From an uncultured Acetatifactor sp. (GTDB taxonomy: Bacteria; Bacillota; Clostridia; Lachnospirales; Lachnospiraceae), in contig CAJUJN010000002.1 in the NCBI GenBank assembly GCA_910586775.1, forward strand, positions 76,661 to 140,660: a DNA stretch of 64,000 nt, given 5' to 3'. Made by a program: the position numbers and the translations under genes. Under the pieces are notes generated by a model. It worked only from the letters and a program-made list of their open reading frames with translations. It did not search any database and was not told where the DNA came from. Below are positions 54,298 through 63,135 of the stretch, in pieces. Within the stretch, counting starts at the first letter, position 1, and each line of letters begins with the position of its first letter.

Positions 54298-56931
54298 TTA
54301 CAGTTTCGGATGCTTTTCCTGCAGATACTTTCCGTAACCTGTCTTGTCAGGAATCCGAAATGATATCTCTGTTCCCTTACCGGCTTCGCTTACGATTGCC
54401 AGCTCCTCCTGGTAATATAACCTCAGCCTTTTAATCACATTTGTCAGCCCAAACGAATTTGTATTATGCATCTGACAGATTTCCTCTGTCAGCTCCCGGC
54501 TCATCCCTGCGCCGTCGTCCTTCACTGTCACGAACATGCCTCCGTCAGTTCCCGTTATGCTCACCTCAATATGCAGCACTTCTCCGGGCACTCTTGCATG
54601 TACCACACAGTTTTCCACCAACGGCTCAATCAACAGCGGAAGAACGGGCGCATTTTCGTCATACTCAATACGTATTGACGATTCAATGGTTCCTTTAAAA
54701 CGCACTTTCTCAATATTCAGGAAAGCGTCAATCAAATCCACTTCCCGATGAAGCGCCACATGGGTATGCAGATTTCCCGCATACAGATTTCCTCTCAGGT
54801 ATTCCGCAAAATATTCCAACAGCGAATAAGCTTCCATGGGGCGGTTCAGACACAGGGGCATGATCGTGCTTATGGTATTGAATACAAAGTGGGGATTCAT
54901 CTGGCTCTGCAGGAAATCTGCCCTGTATTTCAGCAATTCCTCCTCCGACTGCTGCAGACGCACCGCGCCATAGACTTTCAGCAGAAACTGATGCCGGCTC
55001 AGCGGCTCCTCCAGTATATCGTTAAAACACTGCAGCTTACTGTCGTTAATATAGTGCGCCTTTTTACTGCTGATCAGCACCACCGACAGCTGTGCCAGTG
55101 AAAAATTTTTCCGAATCTCGCCGCTGATCTCAAAATACGTCATATTAAAGAACACCTCACCTATCAGCACCAGGACTACATTCGGCGTCTTATTCAGGTA
55201 ATCCACGGCTTCCGCACCGGTACTGAACACCTGCAGATGAAACTGCTCCATCGACAGATAGGAAGAAATCAATGTAATCTGCTCTGCCTTATTGCTGATC
55301 AGCACGATAATCCTGTCTTCCTCCCCCGCATCAGGAGATTTTCCCCCTATGCTGACCGTTCCTGCAGCGTTGCCTTCCCCTTCCTCTCTCCTGTATTCAG
55401 GAAAGCTGCATTTCAATATGAGCACTCTGCCGTCCCTCTCGATTTCAAAGCTGCCGTAATGCAGTAAAACAATATTTCTCGCCGAAATCAGATATATATT
55501 TTCCTCATTATGTGTATTCTGCTGAAACGCCTTGTTTCTGAACAGCCGGTACAGCTGTGCCACCCTCTGCCGCTCCTCCTGGCGGTAAGGAACCTTCAGT
55601 TCCATCCGAATGCTGCCGTCAGCTCCATTCCCGGCCATAATAAAGGCCTGGCTGTCAGGCATCCTTACCGCCAACAACTCCTTCACAATATTAATCAGCG
55701 CCTCTGTCAGGTCATAAGGGTCACAGCTGATAAAAGTATCCTGACAGGCCTGATTGCAGAATACACACTTTCCCGAATACAGAGGATCTCCCTCCAGCGC
55801 TTCCGTCACCTGCCTTATGATCAGGTTGATACTCACTTTGACCTTCTCAATATTGCAGGCATTTTCCACCAACAGGCCGTTATTCTTCATATAAGCCAGT
55901 GACTTTTTTATCCTGACAATCTCATGATTCATGGAATCCAGGATATCGTCCTTGTTTTTTATCTCCCCGAAATCACTTTCGGCCAGAATCTCATTCAGCC
56001 CTTCGATCAGGTGAATCGGATTTTCCACCGCTTCAATCAGCTTGTTTGTAATCTCATATTTGTATTTATTTGCAAATTTCACCTTCTGGTTTACATCCTT
56101 GCTCAGGCACATGCGCAGATGAAATTTCCTGTAATAATACAGATACACCACCACCGCGGAAAAAAGAAGAAAATACGCAAGCAACAGTATTTTATGCCTG
56201 TCCCGGAAGAGATTGTCACTTGTCCGCATTCCAAAGAAGAGATACGTTGCAAAAACATACTCTGTAAAAAAAGCCGCATAAACAAATTTTTCCCTGTTTT
56301 TGGACATCATGACAATATAAATAATGCAGACTGTCCATAAGACCGCCGCATACAGAATATCCAGCTTCAGGTTTGTCTTTGTGGATGAAAAATACATTAC
56401 GATGATAGCTCCTGCCGTACCAAACCGCAAAATCCGGAAGAGCCGTTCCAGATGAAACAATCTGCTCTCAGTCCGCAGCAATTCCAAAAACGTATAGTTC
56501 AGCAGAACAAACAGAATATCACTCCACCTGATCCACATGAGACGAGAAGGGCGGCTGATATAAAACATTGTCTCATATTCCCACAGACAGCTGATCAAAC
56601 CGGCGCTGTAAAACAGAAAACGCACCACAATCAGAAGCGTATTTTCCCTCAGGACCGACAGATAAAAAACATAGCAAAAAATTCCCAGGACGATCAGCAC
56701 CGTTCCGAATATCAGTTTCGGAATCAGATTCTGGGTAATAATCGTATCCACCGTAATATACTTTCGGCTCTGGTACAGAACAAAATGAAATGTCGTAATC
56801 TCGGAACAGATCACAAAAATAAGCACATGCACCGTGTAGAGCATACATGCCAGGGTGTAGAGCTGCCTTACGATAAATTTTCTCTGCATATGATGTATTT
56901 TCCCTTTCCTGCGGATTTCCCTGCGCCACAT
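54298..56931 (-). CDS. Composite sensor histidine kinase: membrane sensor, degenerate kinase, degenerate receiver, LytS-type kinase
   Basis: Protein of 877 residues (863 if started at the ATG at 56889). Seven to eight membrane segments to about residue 275; a helical and ATPase-like part (about 290-515) without a clear H-box; a receiver-like part (about 540-660) reading RIIVLISNKAEQITLI and VVLVLIGEVF, where the phospho-Asp is missing; then a LytS-type kinase with QMNPHFVFNTIST (about 678), N-box LIEPLVENCVVHA (about 773) and G-box KDDGAGMS. Only the last module looks active. It is upstream of the glycosidase and importer genes and probably senses their substrate. Likely partner: the LytTR regulator at 47459. 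Confidence 0.87.
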   Translation of the reverse strand: MWRREIRRKGKIHHMQRKFIVRQLYTLACMLYTVHVLIFVICSEITTFHFVLYQSRKYITVDTIITQNLIPKLIFGTVLIVLGIFCYVFYLSVLRENTLLIVVRFLFYSAGLISCLWEYETMFYISRPSRLMWIRWSDILFVLLNYTFLELLRTESRLFHLERLFRILRFGTAGAIIVMYFSSTKTNLKLDILYAAVLWTVCIIYIVMMSKNREKFVYAAFFTEYVFATYLFFGMRTSDNLFRDRHKILLLAYFLLFSAVVVYLYYYRKFHLRMCLSKDVNQKVKFANKYKYEITNKLIEAVENPIHLIEGLNEILAESDFGEIKNKDDILDSMNHEIVRIKKSLAYMKNNGLLVENACNIEKVKVSINLIIRQVTEALEGDPLYSGKCVFCNQACQDTFISCDPYDLTEALINIVKELLAVRMPDSQAFIMAGNGADGSIRMELKVPYRQEERQRVAQLYRLFRNKAFQQNTHNEENIYLISARNIVLLHYGSFEIERDGRVLILKCSFPEYRREEGEGNAAGTVSIGGKSPDAGEEDRIIVLISNKAEQITLISSYLSMEQFHLQVFSTGAEAVDYLNKTPNVVLVLIGEVFFNMTYFEISGEIRKNFSLAQLSVVLISSKKAHYINDSKLQCFNDILEEPLSRHQFLLKVYGAVRLQQSEEELLKYRADFLQSQMNPHFVFNTISTIMPLCLNRPMEAYSLLEYFAEYLRGNLYAGNLHTHVALHREVDLIDAFLNIEKVRFKGTIESSIRIEYDENAPVLPLLIEPLVENCVVHARVPGEVLHIEVSITGTDGGMFVTVKDDGAGMSRELTEEICQMHNTNSFGLTNVIKRLRLYYQEELAIVSEAGKGTEISFRIPDKTGYGKYLQEKHPKL

Positions 56932-57013
56932 ATAAAGATTTCCGGCAATGCAAAATACTCCTTTCTGATAAGATTTTCATATCTTCATTCTTACCAAAAA
57001 GGAGTGTTTTTGC

Positions 57014-58162
57014 TCAGATTCCGTAAATTCTTTTTGCGTTTTTATACAGGATCATCTCGCCGATTTCCTGTGCATAGCTTTCCGAAAAATACTTTTTCTC
57101 CACATACTCTGCCAGAATATCCGCCATATATCTCTTGAAGTAGCAGGCGGCATACCAGGAAGCATCCACCAGTCCGCCGCCGTCCGCTCCGAACATAATC
57201 TTATTGTGGGGACACACATCCAGAATATGTCTGAACTGCTCTTCCTGTGCCCTTCCTGCATAATTCTGCGTGGATGAGATATCTATGTATACATGCGGGT
57301 AACTGGCTGCCAGAAAAGCAGCCTCATAGTTGTACGGGAAGCCTCCGTGAACCACCACAAAATTTACCTGTTTTGCCATATCCGTATTGATAAGCTCATA
57401 CAGATCATTGGGATTAATCAGCCGCATATCACATTTGGGCGGGTCCCCGGCACCGGTGTGCATCTGAAACTTCATCCCATGCTTCACACACAGCTCCAGT
57501 CCATGATAGACCATGTAATCCCGGAATTTCTTATCTCTTCTCTTCGGATGAAAGTATCCAAGGTAATGTTCGTTATAATTCTTCTCGGCCTCGTCATGTG
57601 TGACCGGCTCCCACTTCAGGCCTGTGTAATAGCCCACCACAGATTTCATGCATATGGTCTTTCTCTTTTTGATATGCTCTTCCACGTACCTGTCAAAGGC
57701 TTTTTTCATTTCGTTGAAACTCAGGTTATCGCGGTACAGATATCTGTCACAGGCGATTTCGATCCGTATCATATCATACACTTCACAAGCCCCCTCAGCA
57801 GCCTCGTAAAATGCACGGAACTCTTCCTCCGACAGCCCGGCTCCTATAATCGGATAGCCAAAGTCACAGAGAATCGCTTCAATGCCGGCATCCTCATAGA
57901 GAAACTTTACAAATTCATTGTAGCCCGCTTTTGCCCTGGCGTGACGTGTTCTGACAACCTCCTCCGCCGGCGTGTCGTCCGGAAGCCGGAACAGCCGCCT
58001 CAGCTCGCGCAATGCCATGTGGTAGGATGTCTGATATTTGTAATTATCAAGACCTTTGTATATGCACATGGCATAACTGTGGGCGTAATCTTCCTTTTCC
58101 CTGGAAGCCGTAAACGGGTGAGCGTGTGTGTCTATCACCGGTATCTTCGTAAAATCCAACAT
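57014..58162 (-). CDS. Amidohydrolase-family protein (TIM-barrel metal hydrolase)
   Basis: Metal-dependent hydrolase or decarboxylase of 382 residues. HxH in VIDTHAHPF (about residue 11), CMKSVVGYYTG for a Lys-bearing strand, His in KFQMHTGAGDPP, His in VVVHGGFPYNYEA and Asp in IMFGADGG give the amidohydrolase-2 pattern. GGAGG precedes the ATG. The substrate is unknown; its position between the sensor kinase and the MFS transporter suggests a part in using the imported compound. Confidence 0.88.
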   Translation of the reverse strand: MLDFTKIPVIDTHAHPFTASREKEDYAHSYAMCIYKGLDNYKYQTSYHMALRELRRLFRLPDDTPAEEVVRTRHARAKAGYNEFVKFLYEDAGIEAILCDFGYPIIGAGLSEEEFRAFYEAAEGACEVYDMIRIEIACDRYLYRDNLSFNEMKKAFDRYVEEHIKKRKTICMKSVVGYYTGLKWEPVTHDEAEKNYNEHYLGYFHPKRRDKKFRDYMVYHGLELCVKHGMKFQMHTGAGDPPKCDMRLINPNDLYELINTDMAKQVNFVVVHGGFPYNYEAAFLAASYPHVYIDISSTQNYAGRAQEEQFRHILDVCPHNKIMFGADGGGLVDASWYAACYFKRYMADILAEYVEKKYFSESYAQEIGEMILYKNAKRIYGI

Positions 58163-58301
58163 ATTTTAACCTCCGTATTTTATTTATCTCTTTGTATCTA
58201 TTCTATAAAATACGGAGGTTTTTTCAATATATCTTGTACATATTGTATATTTTTATGTTTTTGTTGCAGATTTTGATGTTTTTCCTGCAGCAGCCACAGG
58301 C

Positions 58302-59591
58302 CTATCCCTGTCTGTACTTTCCGCAAAACCGCCCCCATTTCTTCCTGGCCAGCAGCATCAGCGCCAGGCCCAGAAGGGCAACAGCCGCCCAGAGCAGGAC
58401 TACTGTCCGCCATCCGGCCCTGTCCGCCACAGCGCCGAAGCCGTAGGTGGACAGGGAACTGCCGATATACGTAGCCGCATTCAGGATGCCTGACACTGCG
58501 GAAACCTTGCCGAACCCGGTGAAATGCCCCGGCACACGGCTGATCAGCATCAGATTCACTCCATGCATGCATCCTGTGATCAGAGTCATCATCAGGATGC
58601 ATACCGCCGGAAATCCGTCATAAAACGGCAGCATGACAATTCCGGCAGCCATGCCTGCCCCAAACAGCAGCGCCGCGGTAAATACTTCATTTTTCAGGCG
58701 GCTTAAAAGCATGGACGCAAACAGTGTGCTGAACACTCCGAAAACAGGCAGCGCCGCGGCCGACAGAATGGATTTCGCGCTGCTCATGCCGAAAACTTCG
58801 TTCATGTACACCGGCATCCAGGTGGTCATTCCGTCCCGCAGCGTACCCTGGAGGATAATGGCCAGCAGGATGAGGAGCAGAGGAGCCTCCGCAAAAAGCT
58901 GCAGGAAGGCAGCCTTTTTCCGGCGGCCTGGTTCCGCCTGTGTCTCATATGCATCACCGTTTTGCAGTGTGTTTTCTCTCTGCTCTTCCAAGCCATCCCT
59001 TACATCCTCAGCCTTCCCCAGTCTCCGGGTATTCACAATCCAGAGAACTGCTGCCAGTATCCCCAATATCCCCGGCAGGATAAAGACTCCTTCCCACCCG
59101 GACACCTGGATGCACACAGGCGCAAGCACATAAATCGCTATCGTCGCCAGGGCCGAAGCCATGGACACCAGCACGCAGCTCTGCCGGTACCATTTATCCG
59201 ACAGCATCTCCGCCATAATGCGCACCATAGGCGGCCAGAGCATGGACTGGAAAAATCCGTTGACGCACCATACGGGAATAATCACTTCCATCCTGGGACA
59301 CGCCGCTACCAGAAGGTTACAGCTGGCACTCCCCGCCAGCCCGGCAAAAATCATCCCCCTGGGGCTGAGTTTATCGCCCAGAAATCCGCAGACCAGCTGC
59401 CCCGCTCCATAACTTAAAAAGCACATGGTCACAGGCAGCCCGGCAATGCTTTTGCCTGTCCCCAAAACCTGTTGGAGTTCCACCATACAGGCCGCATAAT
59501 TCAACCTTGTAAGATAACTCATAAAATAAGCCATACAGCAAAGCAGGCATAAGAATCTCATCTCTTTTTCGGATGTAAGTTTTTTTAACAC
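58302..59591 (-). CDS. MFS transporter, organophosphate/GlpT-UhpT-like
   Basis: Membrane protein of about 429 residues with twelve segments and a central polar loop of some 55 residues. The GTG at 59591 is preceded by GGGAAGAG; an ATG at 59612 is an alternative with no ribosome site. Blocks MSYLTRLNYAACMVEL, LSYGAGQLVCGFLGDKLSPR (A-loop of the OPA group) and VNGFFQSMLWPPMVRI resemble phosphate-ester antiporters. A gene remnant of another type overlaps its start. Substrate unknown. Confidence 0.9.
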   Translation of the reverse strand: MLKKLTSEKEMRFLCLLCCMAYFMSYLTRLNYAACMVELQQVLGTGKSIAGLPVTMCFLSYGAGQLVCGFLGDKLSPRGMIFAGLAGSASCNLLVAACPRMEVIIPVWCVNGFFQSMLWPPMVRIMAEMLSDKWYRQSCVLVSMASALATIAIYVLAPVCIQVSGWEGVFILPGILGILAAVLWIVNTRRLGKAEDVRDGLEEQRENTLQNGDAYETQAEPGRRKKAAFLQLFAEAPLLLILLAIILQGTLRDGMTTWMPVYMNEVFGMSSAKSILSAAALPVFGVFSTLFASMLLSRLKNEVFTAALLFGAGMAAGIVMLPFYDGFPAVCILMMTLITGCMHGVNLMLISRVPGHFTGFGKVSAVSGILNAATYIGSSLSTYGFGAVADRAGWRTVVLLWAAVALLGLALMLLARKKWGRFCGKYRQG

Positions 59592-59800
59592 AGCAGACTC
59601 TTCCCTTCCCATTCCACATTTGCATCGACGCCCGTCAGTTCTGTAACGGCAGTCGTAATATCGAATACACTTATACTCCTAATTGTCTTTTCCGGTTCAA
59701 AATCAGTTCGCAGACAGATAAGCGGAATCAGCATATCTTCCTTAATCCCGCAAATCGGCACCCGCTGTCTCCAGCCGGTGCCGATTCTGTATTTATCATT
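59585..59800 (-). pseudogene. C-terminal remnant of a sulfatase/phosphodiesterase-type protein
   Basis: An open stretch reading YRIGTGWRQRVPICGI, then LICLRTDFEP, SISVFDITTAVTEL and WEGKSLLC before a stop at 59585-59587. This resembles the last 65-70 residues of type I phosphodiesterase/sulfatase-like enzymes (LRTDFEPGxTI, VFDITTTVxxLMG, WEGKSL). No upstream part is present: a stop precedes it. It overlaps the start of the MFS gene. Confidence 0.6.
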
Positions 59801-59955
59801 TTACATCATGCTCAAGCAATTGCAAAACCACGGCTTTCAGAGAATCACAGTTCCGGAACTGTATATGTAAACTGTAAGGTCTGCTGTCGTCTGCGCATTT
59901 CATTCTTGATGCTGCCACATAAGTACCCTCAGCCGCCTCATACCATATAATCCTT
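59796..59955 (-). pseudogene. Unidentified C-terminal gene remnant
   Basis: A coding-like tail reading IIWYEAAEGTYVAASRMKC, then PYSLHIQFRNC and AVVLQLLEHDVK up to the stop at 59796-59798. No start and no upstream body. Its identity is not recognised. Together with the fragment that follows it marks a deletion between the GH3 and MFS genes. Confidence 0.45.
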
Positions 59956-60005
59956 CAAAAGTCGAGACTGATTTCCTGCAATCTCATTCTACGATCTCAC
60001 CGGTC

Positions 60006-62894
60006 TCACTGCGATCTCATTGCAATCTCATTCTCCTTTATCTCATAGCGCCCTTTAAGCAGGATATCGGCTGAATTATCGCCCACCATGACCCGGAATT
60101 CTCCCGGCTCCACATGCCATTCAAACCTTTGATTCAGGGTGCGCATCTGCCTGCGGCCCACAGCCAGTTCCACTCTCCGGCTCTCACCGGGATTCAGGGC
60201 TACCTTTTCAAAGCCTGCCAGAGCCTTCTTTGGCTTTACCGTACTGGAAACCATGTCCCTCAAATACAATTGCGCCGTCTCCTCACCGAAACAGCTGCCT
60301 GTGTTGGTCACGGTAAAGGAAACCTTCACTTCCGCGCCGTTTTCCACCTCCGCCGCGGACAGGCCGTCTCCCTCCACTTTCAAGTCGCTGTAGGCAAAAT
60401 GAGTGTAGGTCAGTCCATAGCCGAAGGGATACAGCGGATTCCAGTCCATTTCCACATAGCGCCATCCGCCGCCGGGCAGACGGTTGTAATTACAGGGAAC
60501 CTGTCCCACGGCTCTGGGAAAGGACATGGGCAGCCTGCCGGAAGGAGCGATTTTGCCAAAAAGGACCTCCGCAACAGCCCTTCCGCCCTTCTCTCCCGGG
60601 AACCAGCATTCCAGAATTGCCGGAATGTGCGCTTCCTCCCATGTCAGGGCCAGCGGCCTGCCGTTTTGCAGCACCAGCACTGCCGGCGTTCCTGTGGCGG
60701 CGATTTCCTTCAGAAACTCCTGTTGTTTTCCGGGCAGTGTCAGGTCCGTTCTATCCAGATTCTCGCCGCTGGTCTCCCCGTTATCCCCCAGACAGACCAC
60801 CGCAATATCTGCTTTCTTCACAATATCCAGAGCGGGATGCCAGTCCTCTCTGCCTTTGTTATAACCCAGAACTACCCTTGCACCTCTTGCATCGTTGCAG
60901 AATTCCAGGCGGATGTCATATTCTCTGCCGGATTCGAATGTAAAATCTGCCATTCTGGAATCGCCGATTGCATCCGCTTCAGAATTCCGCTTTTTCTGCT
61001 TTCCTGCCAACCAATCTTCTGCATCGTATTTTCCGGCAGCATCCGAATATCCGTCTGCATTTTCGACAGTTTCTCTTCGGCTGTCCCTGCTTACGCAAAT
61101 TCTTGCCCTGTATTCTCCACTGACTGAAATCTTTTCCCGGCAATCTGCGTCTCCGGAAACTCCTGCCGGGCAGTGCCAGCTTTCACGTCCGTCAGCAACA
61201 TGCCCGCCTCTCTCCTGATTCCAGGCATCAATCAGCAGCTTCCCGTCCACATAGAAACGCATGCTGTCCTGTCCGGGAACGGCGATACAGCCCTGAAAAC
61301 CTTCATGGGGCTTTAGCTTTCCCGTCCATACCACCGAGAAACAGTCCGCATTTACGTCAGGATGCGGCTTGGCGTAAATCCAGTTGAAGTTAACCATATG
61401 GTCTGTCCGGCTCACAACAGGCTCTCCGCTCATATCCCAGTTATTATAATAACGTGCGGTAAGCCCTCTTTCCCCATTCTCATCTGTAAACCAGCCCGGA
61501 TGGAAAGGAATCACTTTCTCACCCAGGTAACTGCAGCCCTTTTCATACAATACCGTCCTGTCTTCCCCGGCCATCTGCCGGATGCCGTCCAGAACCGTTA
61601 TCATATGGGATGCCTCATAGTTCGTACTGTAATCTCCCAGGGCAGGCTCGTTGGCCCCCGGTCCCACTACAGCAATGGTTTTATGGGCATCGGACAGGGG
61701 AAGCAGCTTTTTCTCGTTTTTCAGAAGACAAATTGACTTTCTGGCGATATTCAGGGCAATCTCCTGATGCGCCTCACAGTTCACGGTCTTCTCATGGAGG
61801 CTTTCGTCCATATAAGGATTCTCAAAAAGCCCCAGTGCAAACTTCAGCTTCAGCACTCGTCCGCATGCCTGGTCCAGCACTTCCTCCGCCATCTCTCCGC
61901 TCTCCACCAGATGGCGGATACCCTCCGTCCATTCCTCATGCGTAAAATCATAAAGCTGCAGGTCCACACCTGCCTCCAGTCCCTGACGGATGGCATCGTT
62001 ATTGTCCTTTGCCGTATAATGGCTGCCCCTCAATCGTGCTACTGCAGTCATATCCGAGCGGACAAAGCCGGGCATATGATACTGTCCCCGCAGCACATCC
62101 GTCAGCAGTTCACGGTCCGATGCCACAGGCTGTCCGTCTATGGCGGTATAGGAGCACATGGTATTCCAGGCACCGCCCTCCACAAAAGCCTGCTCGAACA
62201 CAGGCAGCGCCCAGGCAAACACGTCATGCCTCCCCATGGCCGCAGGCGCACAGTTCAATCCCCCCACAGGAGTCCCGTAGCCGCAGTAATGCTTGGGTTC
62301 CGCCGCCACAGTGTCCGGACGCTTCAAATCCTCCCCCTGCATTCCTTTCACGATTTCCCTGGCAAACTCCCCGCCCAGAAAAGTGTCTTCCCCGAAGGCT
62401 TCCTCCGCTCTGCCGTAACGGGGGTCCCAGGTCAGGTCCATGACAGGGCTGAAAGTCTCATGGACACCGCAGGCCCTGGCCTCCGCCGCGATTCCATGCC
62501 CCATCTGCCTTCCCAGCTCCGGCTCAAAGGTTCCCGCCAGACCTATCTGTTGGGGAAAACATGTGGCATGGCTGTCCAGAAGACCGTGAAGAGCCTCCTC
62601 GCTGAAAAGGAAAGGAATACCCAGCCTGGTTCTCTCTACGGCATACCGTTGTAATTCATTCGCAATTTTAGGGGATGCCGATCGGAACTGGACACTGCCC
62701 ACACTCATGCCCTGCATGGACTCTTCCAACACATCCCACCGGATTTCCTCCACTCTTCCCTCCGGTGTCTTTTTCGAGAAATCGTTGGTGTAAAACTGGT
62801 CCGTCTGCCTGATTTTTTCATCCAGTGTCATTCTGGAAAGCAGGTCTGCCACACGCTCCTCTATGGGAAGCGACGGGTCTTTGTATTTCTCCAT
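60006..62894 (-). CDS. GH3 beta-glycosidase with PA14 insert
   Basis: Glycoside hydrolase of 962 residues without a signal peptide. The TIM barrel starts LSRMTLDEKIRQTDQFY and carries the nucleophile Asp in GFVRSDMTAVARLRGSH (about residue 285). The alpha/beta sandwich begins KSICLLKNEKKLLPLSDA. A PA14-like beta domain (about 465-640) starts RGLTARYYNNWDMSGEPV and contains MRFYVDGKLLIDAW. A Fn3-like end includes LYPFGYGLTYTHFAY. PA14 inserts widen or shape the active site in known relatives. AGGAGG lies nine bases before the ATG. Confidence 0.94.
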   Translation of the reverse strand: MEKYKDPSLPIEERVADLLSRMTLDEKIRQTDQFYTNDFSKKTPEGRVEEIRWDVLEESMQGMSVGSVQFRSASPKIANELQRYAVERTRLGIPFLFSEEALHGLLDSHATCFPQQIGLAGTFEPELGRQMGHGIAAEARACGVHETFSPVMDLTWDPRYGRAEEAFGEDTFLGGEFAREIVKGMQGEDLKRPDTVAAEPKHYCGYGTPVGGLNCAPAAMGRHDVFAWALPVFEQAFVEGGAWNTMCSYTAIDGQPVASDRELLTDVLRGQYHMPGFVRSDMTAVARLRGSHYTAKDNNDAIRQGLEAGVDLQLYDFTHEEWTEGIRHLVESGEMAEEVLDQACGRVLKLKFALGLFENPYMDESLHEKTVNCEAHQEIALNIARKSICLLKNEKKLLPLSDAHKTIAVVGPGANEPALGDYSTNYEASHMITVLDGIRQMAGEDRTVLYEKGCSYLGEKVIPFHPGWFTDENGERGLTARYYNNWDMSGEPVVSRTDHMVNFNWIYAKPHPDVNADCFSVVWTGKLKPHEGFQGCIAVPGQDSMRFYVDGKLLIDAWNQERGGHVADGRESWHCPAGVSGDADCREKISVSGEYRARICVSRDSRRETVENADGYSDAAGKYDAEDWLAGKQKKRNSEADAIGDSRMADFTFESGREYDIRLEFCNDARGARVVLGYNKGREDWHPALDIVKKADIAVVCLGDNGETSGENLDRTDLTLPGKQQEFLKEIAATGTPAVLVLQNGRPLALTWEEAHIPAILECWFPGEKGGRAVAEVLFGKIAPSGRLPMSFPRAVGQVPCNYNRLPGGGWRYVEMDWNPLYPFGYGLTYTHFAYSDLKVEGDGLSAAEVENGAEVKVSFTVTNTGSCFGEETAQLYLRDMVSSTVKPKKALAGFEKVALNPGESRRVELAVGRRQMRTLNQRFEWHVEPGEFRVMVGDNSADILLKGRYEIKENEIAMRSQ

Positions 62895-63037
62895 TTTTCA
62901 TATCCTCCTGTAAGTTCCTGTAAAATAACCTCTCAGCAACTACACTATTTCTTAGTCACGAGTTATCTGCCCTTATTTTCAATCCTGTTTGTCACCCGGT
63001 CAACCGCTTTGACGCTTTACGGTGATGCCGTCTCGGC

Positions 63038-63070
63038 AATGCGGCAAATGAATGCGCTCACGAGTATGGA
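63038..63070. repeat. Family C fragment
   Basis: GCGGCAAATGAATGCGCTC and CGAGTATGGA match parts of the copies at 12100-12160 and 32672-32740. It lies in the gap between the GH38-like and GH3 genes, where no other structure is seen. Confidence 0.5.
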
Positions 63071-63135
63071 TTTCAGGCAAAGTAAAGGTAATTATGGCGT
63101 TTACCATAGTACTGACTGCCCGGAACGCTTCATCC

